Shown: positions 1 to 5,289 of the stretch, one piece after another
How positions within the stretch are numbered: the stretch's first letter is position 1
Layout of the letters: each line of letters starts with the position of its first letter
From: Actinomycetota bacterium
GTDB lineage: Bacteria > Actinomycetota > Actinomycetes > Actinomycetales > Microbacteriaceae
Assembly: GCA_009927245.1 (NCBI GenBank)
Contig: RFNI01000240.1
Coordinates: 1-10,105, forward strand
Length of the DNA stretch: 10,105 nucleotides
Reading direction: 5' to 3'
Notes under the pieces: generated by a model
What the model was told of the DNA's origin: nothing
Seen by the model: only the letters and a program-made list of their open reading frames with translations
Databases searched by the model: none
Translations under genes and position numbers: made by a program

Positions 1-9
1 AGAACTCCT

Positions 10-89
10 TTAGTTTAGCCGATTCTTGAAGCCATCACAGAGCTCCAATTCTTGAGCATTGAGACACAGCCCCATATCGGCTAAACTAA
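10..89. repeat. 14-bp perfect inverted repeat with 52-nt spacer upstream of tRNA-Arg
   Basis: TTAGTTTAGCCGAT at 10-23 is the exact reverse complement of ATCGGCTAAACTAA at 76-89. The right arm overlaps the proposed -10 box of the tRNA promoter. The spacer also holds ATTCTTGA twice (22-29 and 48-55). No coding region is seen in bases 1-120. The role is unknown: it could be a long-range RNA stem at the end of an upstream transcript, or a regulatory pair of sites. Confidence 0.6.
59..87 (+). promoter_or_regulatory. Candidate promoter of the tRNA-Arg gene
   Basis: TTGAGA at 59-64 and TAAACT at 82-87 are separated by 17 bases, close to the sigma-70 consensus. This would start transcription near 94, about 27 bases before the tRNA, leaving a short 5' leader to be removed by RNase P. 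Recognised by pattern only. Confidence 0.45.
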
Positions 90-92
90 CAA

Positions 93-109
93 GGTTGCCT
101 TTCGCAACC
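93..109 (+). other. Small hairpin in the tRNA leader
   Basis: GGTTGC (93-98) pairs perfectly with GCAACC (104-109) around the 5-base loop CTTTC. No T-run follows, so it is not a classical terminator. It lies between the proposed transcription start and the mature 5' end of the tRNA and may be a processing structure, or the end of an upstream transcript. Confidence 0.4.
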
Positions 110-120
110 AAACAATTCCA

Positions 121-193
121 GCGCTTGTAGCTCAACGGATAGAGCATCTGACTACGGATCAGAAGGTTGGGGGTTCGAGTCCCTCCAAGCGCA
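121..193 (+). tRNA. tRNA-Arg (anticodon ACG)
   Basis: The 73-base sequence folds as a standard tRNA. The acceptor stem GCGCTTG (121-127) pairs with CAAGCGC (186-192), with discriminator A at 193. The anticodon stem TCTGA/TCAGA encloses the loop CTACGGA, giving anticodon ACG, which reads CGU and, after A34 deamination to inosine, CGC and CGA. The T-loop is the usual GGTTCGAGTCC. The 3' CCA is not encoded, as is common in Actinobacteria. The gene has its own upstream promoter-like boxes and a terminator directly downstream, so it appears to be a single-gene transcription unit. Part of its 3' half recurs imperfectly at 938-967. Confidence 0.97.
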
Positions 194-198
194 CATAG

Positions 199-230
199 CC
201 CAGTTCCTTCTCACGAGGACTGGGTTTTTT
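199..230 (+). terminator. Rho-independent terminator of tRNA-Arg
   Basis: CCCAGTTCC (199-207) pairs with GGACTGGG (217-224) with one bulged T, followed by six T residues (225-230). It starts six bases after the mature tRNA end and separates it from the next gene. Confidence 0.88.
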
Positions 231-269
231 AGTAGGCTGGCTGAAACTTTTAGATACTCAGGAGTCTCG

Positions 270-935
270 GTGAGTGAAGCGCATTGGAAAGAATTCCTTC
301 AGGCAGATGGCCTTGAGGATTGGGTTGTCTTGCACGGTGGGCCATCTGCTGTCTTTGTAACATCTAGTCTTGCTGATGCTGCTGAACTAGCTCGAGCTGT
401 TGCTCAACTGCCTGGCTTGGAGGATTCGCACATTCAGTTGAGTATTGTTTCTAAGCGCTTGACTGTCCGGCTAACCCGTGAGATCTGGAAGATTGAACCA
501 GATCACATTACCCTCGCTAGGGAGATCCCTGAATTAGCTAAGTCACTAGGGGCTGTCAGTGACCCTAAACAGGTGCAAGAAGTGCAATTTGCTATTGCAG
601 CTAAAGCAGATGCAATTGATCTAGGGTTTTGGCGTGCAGTCCTTGGCTACGATCCAATGCTTGAAGACAATGCCATAGATCCACTAGGTGTGAGTTCAAC
701 TGTTTGGATGCAGGACATAGAAGAAGGCAAGGCTCTTCGTCATGCAATGCATATAGATGTCTCTCTTTCAAAAGAGAGTGCTCAGGCTCGAGTCGACTCT
801 GCAGTAAAAGCTGGCGGGGTAGTCGTTGATGGTTCTCACGCACCTTCCTGGTGGATCCTTGCGGATCGCTCAGGAAATAAGGTGTGCGTTGTTGCCTGGC
901 CTGACGGTGCTAAGGCTGACAAGTCTGAGGACTAA
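270..935 (+). CDS. Pterin-dehydratase-like/VOC (glyoxalase-like) two-domain protein
   Basis: This is a 221-residue cytoplasmic protein starting at GTG, with AGGAG (260-264) five bases upstream. Residues 1-94 resemble 4a-hydroxytetrahydrobiopterin dehydratase (PCD/DCoH): FVTSSLADAAELARAVAQL, then a strand ending RLTVRLT (63-69) and the helix DHITLAREIPELA. Residues about 100-212 look like a VOC/glyoxalase-like domain: VQFAIAAKADAIDLGFW, FWRAVLGYDP and HAMHIDV, ending in DRSGNKVCVVAWP. Fusions of this kind occur in Actinobacteria. The canonical PCD signature His-His-Pro is reduced here to Ser53-His54-Ile55, and the later Thr-His pair is Arg-Glu (70-71), so dehydratase activity is doubtful. No substrate can be assigned. 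The gene stands alone between the tRNA terminator and a 164-base gap. Confidence 0.8.
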   Translation: MSEAHWKEFLQADGLEDWVVLHGGPSAVFVTSSLADAAELARAVAQLPGLEDSHIQLSIVSKRLTVRLTREIWKIEPDHITLAREIPELAKSLGAVSDPKQVQEVQFAIAAKADAIDLGFWRAVLGYDPMLEDNAIDPLGVSSTVWMQDIEEGKALRHAMHIDVSLSKESAQARVDSAVKAGGVVVDGSHAPSWWILADRSGNKVCVVAWPDGAKADKSED

Positions 936-937
936 GG

Positions 938-967
938 TACTGATCAGAAGGTTTGCCCTTCGAGACC
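938..967 (+). repeat. Imperfect copy of the tRNA-Arg anticodon-loop to T-arm segment
   Basis: Aligned without gaps, 938-967 matches tRNA positions 153-182 at 24 of 30 bases. The matching blocks are TAC, GATCAGAAGGTT and TTCGAG, in identical spacing. The copy starts two bases after the VOC gene stop codon. The T-stem GGG is CCC here, so it cannot fold as a tRNA arm; it can instead form the small hairpin GAAGG/CCTTC (947-951/957-961). It is either a decayed tRNA duplication or an att-site-like remnant. No integrase lies in between. The rest of the gap to 1099 holds only the rhodanese promoter region. Confidence 0.6.
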
Positions 968-1082
968 ACTAGTTAGACTTTCTATATGCCAACACTCAGT
1001 CACATGCTTTGGTTTGATGGTCTCTAAACTCATTGTCAGTGAACTAGAGCTGCTGTCCTCTAAAACAGAGATTATTTGTCTC

Positions 1083-1088
1083 TACAAT
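1083..1088 (+). promoter_or_regulatory. Candidate -10 box for a leaderless rhodanese mRNA
   Basis: TACAAT ends 11 bases before the ATG at 1100. Transcription would begin near 1095-1100, which fits the absence of any Shine-Dalgarno upstream of that ATG. No convincing -35 box is present at the usual distance. Confidence 0.4.
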
Positions 1089-1099
1089 AAACTCTCTAT

Positions 1100-1531
1100 A
1101 TGCCTAGTAAAGAAGAGTTAGTAGCTCACTTCACATCACGTTTAGCGTTTGAGACAGATGCATCAGATGTTCATGCAGATCTTGAAAGCAAGAAGAACTT
1201 TGTTCTAGTTGATGTTAGAGGTCAGAGTTCTTGGGATCAGGGACACATTGTTGGTTCAATCCACATGCCTCACGCTGAGATAGCAGAACGAGCAACCAAA
1301 GAGATTCCTCTAGATACACCAGTCGTTGTTTACTGTTGGGGACCTGGTTGTAATGGTGCTCACAAAGGAGCTCTTAACTTTGCACTGCTTGGTTACCAAG
1401 TAAAGGAAATGATTGGTGGCTTTGAATACTGGGCTCGTGAGGGATACAAGATCGAAGATGTTAACGGTCCTGTTGTTAGAGCACAGGATGCTCTAACAGT
1501 TCCACTCAACTCAATTTCTTGCGACTGTTAA
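1100..1531 (+). CDS. Single-domain rhodanese-like sulfurtransferase
   Basis: This is a 143-residue soluble protein with one rhodanese domain. VLVDVRG (35-41) and WDQGHIVGSIHMPHAEI (45-61) are the CH2A/CH2B-type conserved segments. The catalytic-loop cysteine is Cys79 in VVYCWGPGCNGA, with a second loop cysteine at 84, and the domain ends with the usual GYQVKEMIGGFEYWAREGY. Such proteins carry persulfide sulfur on the active cysteine; the acceptor here is unknown. The protein ends Cys-Asp-Cys, a possible extra redox or metal pair. The ATG lacks a Shine-Dalgarno and may be leaderless. The acetyltransferase gene follows 14 bases after the stop and is probably co-transcribed. Confidence 0.92.
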   Translation: MPSKEELVAHFTSRLAFETDASDVHADLESKKNFVLVDVRGQSSWDQGHIVGSIHMPHAEIAERATKEIPLDTPVVVYCWGPGCNGAHKGALNFALLGYQVKEMIGGFEYWAREGYKIEDVNGPVVRAQDALTVPLNSISCDC

Positions 1532-1545
1532 TCAAGGAGCGCTAA

Positions 1546-1992
1546 GTGACTACAAGTGTCCGTCAGGTTGAAAATGAAGACAAGTCGTCGTGGCAAGAGC
1601 TTTATGGCGCTTATCTCAAGTTCTATGAAAGCGAATCAGTAGAAAGCTCAACTGAACTCCTATGGAATCGACTGATAAAGGATGCGCCTGAGATTCAAGG
1701 GCTGGTAGCTGTGTCTAATGGAGAGGTTGTTGGCATCGCGCACTTTCATTACCAAATCTCTACTTGGAGTGATACCTCTCACTGCTACCTTGAAGATCTT
1801 TATGTGGCTGAAGATGCTCGTGGGAAAGGTGTTGCTTCTGCTCTAATCGCAGCTGTTGAGGGCTTAGCCATTCAGAACAAATCTTCAGAACTCTTCTGGA
1901 TAACAAAAGAGAACAACACCGTTGCTAGAAAGCTCTACGAACAGGTTGCGACTCTAAGTGATTTTGTTCGATATGAAAAGAAGCTCAACTAG
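1546..1992 (+). CDS. GNAT-family N-acetyltransferase
   Basis: This is a 148-residue GNAT enzyme that would transfer an acetyl group from acetyl-CoA to an amine. The start is GTG with AAGGAG (1534-1539) six bases upstream. Motif A is clear: YLEDLYVAEDARGKGVASAL, in which Arg92-Gly-Lys-Gly95-Val-Ala97 is the pyrophosphate-binding R-x-x-G-x-A loop. Motif B follows as WITKENNTVARKLYEQV, with Tyr131 in the place of the general-acid tyrosine. The core HFHYQISTWSD strand precedes motif A. The overall layout resembles small diamine- or amino-acid-acetylating members, but the substrate cannot be read from sequence. It is likely in one operon with the rhodanese gene. The downstream gap 1993-2141 has no clear terminator. 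Confidence 0.9.
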   Translation: MTTSVRQVENEDKSSWQELYGAYLKFYESESVESSTELLWNRLIKDAPEIQGLVAVSNGEVVGIAHFHYQISTWSDTSHCYLEDLYVAEDARGKGVASALIAAVEGLAIQNKSSELFWITKENNTVARKLYEQVATLSDFVRYEKKLN

Positions 1993-2079
1993 ATCACTGC
2001 TCTTCAGCATCCCTTCCCTAGAGAATCGCTAGTAATCAAATTGTTCCCAAAAGTTAATAAGTGTCTACAGACCAAATTG

Positions 2080-2091
2080 CTATCGTGATAG
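2080..2091. promoter_or_regulatory. Short palindrome upstream of the lipoprotein gene
   Basis: CTATC (2080-2084) and GATAG (2087-2091) form an inverted repeat around GT, and flanking TTG/TAA partly extend it. It lies 50 bases upstream of the chosen lipoprotein start and could be an operator. No good -35/-10 pair was found beside it. Confidence 0.25.
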
Positions 2092-2141
2092 TAACAGGTC
2101 GATTGTCAGGGTTGACTTCAAAGGCATTAGGGAGAGAAACT

Positions 2142-2807
2142 GTGATAAAAGCCAAGGTATCTTTAATCGGATTAGTGACAGTATTGTCAGTCGCGCTCAC
2201 AGGTTGTGCTGGCGGTGGCAATCAAGATGCGGCTCCAACGCAAACTCCAACGGCTACTCCAACTCCAACCCCTACAGTTACTGTTCCTGCACTCACTCCT
2301 GAAGAAGCCTGGGACAGTTTCAATCAGATCTCTGATGCAAGCTGTCAAGCATCCTATGGAGGTCTTGTTGAGGAAGAAATCTCAGGCCCGAACGTAGGAA
2401 AGCTGAAAATACGACTTACCTTCGAGCAAGCTGGTGAGAACAGCTTGGTAGCCTCTTTACCTAACGGTGAGGTGTCCGAATTAGATTGGTCTCAACTCTT
2501 GGCGTGTGAGTCAAAAGTCTTTATTTATTCAATGGAAACCGAAGGATATTCTTACGAAAGTGATCCTGGCTATTCTGTTGATTGGCCTATCCAAATCACT
2601 TTTGATCCACAGACCAGCAAATTCACCACCAGTAGAAACGATTTGGGAGAGCAAAGAACGCTTGTTTTCGAAGTACTGGATGGAAAATTCTCAATAGTTG
2701 AAGAAGTTGAGGAGGGCCGGAAAACCAAGTTAACTTATGGATTGCCAGGAGCTGCAGAGACACAAATCGTTAACGATTACTTCGAAAGCCTTTACGGAGG
2801 TAATTAA
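2142..2807 (+). CDS. Secreted lipoprotein with Thr/Pro linker, unknown function
   Basis: The chosen start is GTG 2142, six bases after AGGGAGA (2129-2135). It gives a clean lipoprotein signal: a positive start (IKAK), a hydrophobic core and the lipobox LTGC with Cys22 as the lipidated residue. An in-frame GTG at 2061 exists but has no Shine-Dalgarno and would bury the signal peptide. After Cys22 comes a Gly-rich stretch and a Thr/Pro-rich linker (about 32-49), a typical flexible wall-spanning spacer. An acidic globular region of about 170 residues follows, beginning LTPEEAWDSF. Cys68 and Cys122 could form an extracellular disulfide. I do not recognise the domain. The 221-residue product should sit on the outer face of the membrane. 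The gene's end overlaps the convergent small membrane gene by 4 bases. Confidence 0.82.
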   Translation: MIKAKVSLIGLVTVLSVALTGCAGGGNQDAAPTQTPTATPTPTPTVTVPALTPEEAWDSFNQISDASCQASYGGLVEEEISGPNVGKLKIRLTFEQAGENSLVASLPNGEVSELDWSQLLACESKVFIYSMETEGYSYESDPGYSVDWPIQITFDPQTSKFTTSRNDLGEQRTLVFEVLDGKFSIVEEVEEGRKTKLTYGLPGAAETQIVNDYFESLYGGN

Positions 2808-3022
2808 CCCAATTGACGGACCACGCGGTTCATCGAAGCAACAGGGTTTATGGAGTACAAAATCACTAGGCCACAAATTCCCAAGGCGACCCATGGGTAT
2901 ATCATGCTTACGATTAGTGTGATTATTCCAAGCGATGCAAATACTGAATTGAAAACAACCAAAGACACAAGGATTATCTTCACCACCAGTATCACCAGAT
3001 TAACAATCTGACTGAAAGCCAT
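2804..3022 (-). CDS. Small hydrophobic membrane protein, 72 residues
   Basis: ATG at 3022 (minus) is preceded by a strong GGAGGAG seven bases upstream, which supports it as a real gene. The product is almost entirely hydrophobic. One membrane segment covers about residues 6-25, followed by a second hydrophobic stretch from about 28 to 57, broken at Tyr42-Pro43, that could be one or two passes. The tail SMNRVVRQLG is basic and probably cytoplasmic. No motif is recognised; proteins like this are usually annotated as hypothetical. It lies 68 bases downstream of the ROK regulator on the same strand, but has its own promoter-like sequence. Its stop overlaps that of the convergent lipoprotein gene. 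Confidence 0.72.
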   Translation of the reverse strand: MAFSQIVNLVILVVKIILVSLVVFNSVFASLGIITLIVSMIYPWVALGICGLVILYSINPVASMNRVVRQLG

Positions 3023-3060
3023 TTCGTCTCTCCTCCAGAAGTATTCTTTACGAATTTAGA

Positions 3061-3089
3061 ATTCTGTGCAGAACTTATAAACAGTTCAA
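3061..3089 (-). promoter_or_regulatory. Candidate promoter of the small membrane gene
   Basis: On the minus strand, TTGAAC (3089-3084) and CAGAAT (3066-3061) are 17 bases apart, placing the start of transcription near 3054, about 32 bases before the ATG. The same stretch holds GAACT (3071-3075)/AGTTC (3083-3087) and TTCTG (3062-3066)/CAGAA (3069-3073) inverted repeats, which might bind a regulator. Confidence 0.4.
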
Positions 3090-3090
3090 A

Positions 3091-4272
3091 TTACTTAGCA
3101 ACCAGTTGATCAATAGTTTCGGCATCGAGCACATACTCGATTGCCATTACGCTGGCTCCGATGATTCCAACCTCTTTGCCCGCTTTACTTTGAACGATGG
3201 AAAGAGATTCGCTAGCTAGTGGCATTGATCTGCTGTATACAGCTTCTCGAACTCCAGCTATTAGATGTTCACCAGCTGATGCCATTGATCCACCAATAAC
3301 GATGATTGATGGGTTCATAAGAGAAACACAGGTGCTTAGTACTTCACCGATGTCTCTACCTGCTTGTCGAACTGCTTGAATAGCTTCAACTTTTGAACGC
3401 TTAGTTGCATCAACTAGGTCTGACATATTTCTAACTGGTAGTCCTGCATCATTAACATTTTTGATTACTGCTGGTGAACCAGCAACAGCTTCGAGGCAGC
3501 CGTAGTTACCACAACGGCAAGCGATGTTATCGCCACGAGAAACTCTTACGTGTCCGATGTCTCCTGCAGTTCCCTGAAAACCTCTTTGCAAACGTCCATC
3601 GGAAATAATCCCAGAGCCAATGCCTGTTGCAGCTTTTAGGAAGATTAGATGATCAACATCTGGATAGGTTAGATGACGCTCACCGACTGCCATTACGTTC
3701 ACATCGTTATCGACTAAAACTTTTGCTTTTAGATCTTGGTTTACTCGCGCAGGAATATCAAAACCATCCCAACCAGGCATGATCGGTGGATTAGCTGGCT
3801 TACCGCTCTCGTGTTCAACAGGTCCTGGAACACCGATACCAATTGCTAGTAGTCGATCTTCGTCAATCTTTAGTCCAGCTAATAGGTGGCGAATCTCTTC
3901 GATCATCCAACGAAGACAAACTTCAGGACCATCTGAGATCTGACGTTTGGTTTCAATAGACACCAGAATCTTTCCACTTAGGTCAGCAAGGGAAGCAACA
4001 GCATGGGTAGCACCGAAGTCAACACCAGCAACAACATAGGACTCTTCATTGAGTAGGAGTCTGGCAGAGGGGCGGCCACCGGTTGAGGTAGCGCTGGTGG
4101 CAGGTGCAATAAGCCCAAGCTCAATTAGTGGATCAAGACGAAGGGAGATGGTTGAACGGGCTAGCCCAGTGATTTCGGCCATTTCAGCCTTGGTGTGGGG
4201 TTGGCCATCGCGGAAAAGTTGCAGCAAACGACCGGAACTGAACCCGAAATTAGACACGTTTATTTCTGACAC
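3091..4272 (-). CDS. ROK-family transcriptional repressor of the adjacent sugar operon
   Basis: This is a sugar-responsive DNA-binding regulator of about 393 residues, numbered here from GTG 4272. A winged helix-turn-helix occupies about 10-60, with AEMAEITGLARSTISLRL as its core. A ROK kinase-like fold follows, with VDFGATHAVASLADLSG at the phosphate-binding loop (84-100), VDNDVNVMAVGE (187-198), ATGIGSGI and a zinc site of His241, Cys252, Cys254 and Cys259 in CRCGNYGCLE. The sugar-contacting E-x-G-H motif is D238-I-G-H. The reading frame extends back to GTG 4323, but the best promoter would start transcription near 4309, so GTG 4272 or GTG 4257 is more likely. None of the three has a good Shine-Dalgarno. 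It is divergent from the sugar operon with a palindrome between, so it probably represses both promoters until sugar binds. Confidence 0.9.
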   Translation of the reverse strand: MSEINVSNFGFSSGRLLQLFRDGQPHTKAEMAEITGLARSTISLRLDPLIELGLIAPATSATSTGGRPSARLLLNEESYVVAGVDFGATHAVASLADLSGKILVSIETKRQISDGPEVCLRWMIEEIRHLLAGLKIDEDRLLAIGIGVPGPVEHESGKPANPPIMPGWDGFDIPARVNQDLKAKVLVDNDVNVMAVGERHLTYPDVDHLIFLKAATGIGSGIISDGRLQRGFQGTAGDIGHVRVSRGDNIACRCGNYGCLEAVAGSPAVIKNVNDAGLPVRNMSDLVDATKRSKVEAIQAVRQAGRDIGEVLSTCVSLMNPSIIVIGGSMASAGEHLIAGVREAVYSRSMPLASESLSIVQSKAGKEVGIIGASVMAIEYVLDAETIDQLVAK

Positions 4273-4315
4273 CCCTAAAGCATAGACAACAACTTGTCTT
4301 GTGTTTCGAGAAAAG

Positions 4316-4344
4316 ATTATCACAAGTTTATAACAAGGTGTCGA
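4316..4344 (-). promoter_or_regulatory. Candidate promoter of the ROK regulator
   Basis: On the minus strand, TCGACA (4344-4339) and GATAAT (4321-4316) are 17 bases apart. The -35 box is one arm of the palindrome at 4339-4353, so the regulator would block its own promoter. An alternative pair is TTGTCG (4354-4349) with TATAAA (4332-4327), spaced by 16. A 7-bp inverted repeat, AACTTGT/ACAAGTT (4291-4297/4322-4328), brackets the -10. Confidence 0.5.
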
Positions 4345-4353
4345 TTATCGACA
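4339..4353. promoter_or_regulatory. 15-bp perfect palindrome, probable ROK operator
   Basis: TGTCGAT-T-ATCGACA is symmetric around 4346, in the gap between the divergent regulator and sugar operon. Its arms double as TCGACA -35-like hexamers on both strands, so a bound repressor would cover both promoters at once. Assignment to the neighbouring ROK protein is inference from position. Confidence 0.7.
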
Positions 4354-4375
4354 AAAGTCCTACGAAAAGTAGCAT
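4348..4375 (+). promoter_or_regulatory. Candidate promoter of the sugar operon
   Basis: TCGACA (4348-4353) and TAGCAT (4370-4375) are 16 bases apart. CATTAT (4373-4378) at 19 bases is an alternative -10. Transcription would start near 4382, about 37 bases before the first gene, whose AGGAAGG (4405-4411) ribosome site lies seven bases before its GTG. Confidence 0.42.
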
Positions 4376-4418
4376 TATGTACTTAGTAGTCTCAAACGTC
4401 CCTTAGGAAGGTTTAGCA

Positions 4419-5240
4419 GTGAAGTTCGGATATTCAACAATTACTTGGGGTGGAGTGGTCGGTCACCCAGGCGGTGTTACCAGCATCAAGGATCTCTTCT
4501 ACATGACCAACGGTGATACCAAAGCTGCCGTTCGTGATATCGCAGCAGCTGGATATGCCGGTACTGAGTTATTCGATGGAAACCTTGCTGAGTTTGCAGA
4601 GAACCCAGAAGAGCTGCTTTCAGTTCTCAAGGAGACCGGTGTTCAGTTGGTCTCTGTATATACAGGTGCGAACTTCATCTACGACGAGATTCTTGACGAC
4701 GAACTATACAAAATTGAACAGGCTGCACTCCTAGCTAAGAAGTTTGGTGCCAGCCGTCTAGTAGTTGGTGGTGGAGCTAAGCGTCCGCAAGGCCCTCAAG
4801 CAGGTGACTTCAAGAAGGTCGGTCGTGGACTAGACATGGCAGCGGACATTGCAAGAACTCACGGGTTAGAGAGTAGTTTCCACCCACACCTAGGAACCAT
4901 CTCGGAGACTCTTGATGGTTTCCACCAGATAATGGACAGCTGTTCAATTGGTTTCTGTCCAGACACTGCTCACCTAGTTGCATCCGGAATCGATCCGGTT
5001 GCAGCAATCGATCGTTACGGTGACAGATTGAAGCACGTTCATTTCAAAGACTTGTCAAGTAAGACTGGAGCTTTCACTCCACTAGGTGAAGGTGACATAG
5101 ATTTCGTTGCAGTGTTAGCTGCAATGAGAAGAGCCAACTACGATAGCTGGCTTTTGGTAGAACTCGATGCCTATGCAGGCGATCCGAAGGCTGCCGCAGA
5201 AATAAGTAAAAAGTTTCTAGAGAAGCTTTTTGCTGACTAG
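4419..5240 (+). CDS. TIM-barrel sugar isomerase/epimerase (xylose-isomerase-like, AP-endonuclease-2 superfamily)
   Basis: This is a 273-residue cytoplasmic enzyme starting at GTG, seven bases after AGGAAGG. It has the divalent-metal TIM barrel of the sugar phosphate isomerase/epimerase group, which includes IolE inosose dehydratase, hydroxypyruvate isomerase, ketose 3-epimerases and 3-keto-glycoside lyases. Likely metal and substrate residues are Glu50 (GTELFD), His155 and His157 (SFHPHLG), Asp182 and His185 (PDTAHL), His206, His208 and Asp211 (KHVHFKDL), and Glu248 (LLVELD). GYSTITWGGVVG at the N-terminus recalls inosose-dehydratase-like members. As first gene of the operon, next to a dehydrogenase, it probably acts on the oxidised sugar by isomerisation, dehydration or elimination. 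The exact reaction cannot be read from sequence. Confidence 0.87.
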   Translation: MKFGYSTITWGGVVGHPGGVTSIKDLFYMTNGDTKAAVRDIAAAGYAGTELFDGNLAEFAENPEELLSVLKETGVQLVSVYTGANFIYDEILDDELYKIEQAALLAKKFGASRLVVGGGAKRPQGPQAGDFKKVGRGLDMAADIARTHGLESSFHPHLGTISETLDGFHQIMDSCSIGFCPDTAHLVASGIDPVAAIDRYGDRLKHVHFKDLSSKTGAFTPLGEGDIDFVAVLAAMRRANYDSWLLVELDAYAGDPKAAAEISKKFLEKLFAD

Positions 5241-5245
5241 AGAAT

Positions 5246-5258
5246 CCACCCATCCATC
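5246..5258 (+). repeat. 13-base leader repeat, copy 1
   Basis: CCACCCATCCATC lies in the untranslated gap before the binding-protein gene, 31 bases from its ATG. The identical sequence at 6493-6505 lies 32 bases before the dehydrogenase ATG. Both leaders go on to contain TAACTA and AAGGA. Confidence 0.6.
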
Positions 5259-5289
5259 AAAAAGAAGTAACTAACCAAGGAGATACAGA

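Noticed and set aside
601..843. Open frame of 80 codons on the minus strand inside the VOC-fusion gene
   Set aside because: It lies opposite a clear coding gene, has no recognisable domain or ribosome site, and is a shadow frame.
2023..2037. GAATCGCTAGTAATC, matching a highly conserved stretch near the 3' end of bacterial 16S rRNA
   Set aside because: The match stops abruptly at 15 bases, the flanks do not continue as 16S, and actinobacterial 16S usually has GAGTCG at this place. Most likely chance.
2061..2141. Upstream in-frame extension of the lipoprotein gene from GTG 2061
   Set aside because: It has no Shine-Dalgarno and would put 27 residues before a normal lipoprotein signal. GTG 2142 has a good ribosome site.
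2237..2285. Short ACTCCAAC-like repeats suggesting a repeat array
   Set aside because: They simply encode the Thr/Pro linker of the lipoprotein. There are no spacers and no CRISPR character.
4273..4323. N-terminal extension of the ROK regulator to GTG 4323
   Set aside because: The best promoter places the transcription start downstream of 4323, and the extra residues do not look like a ROK N-terminus.
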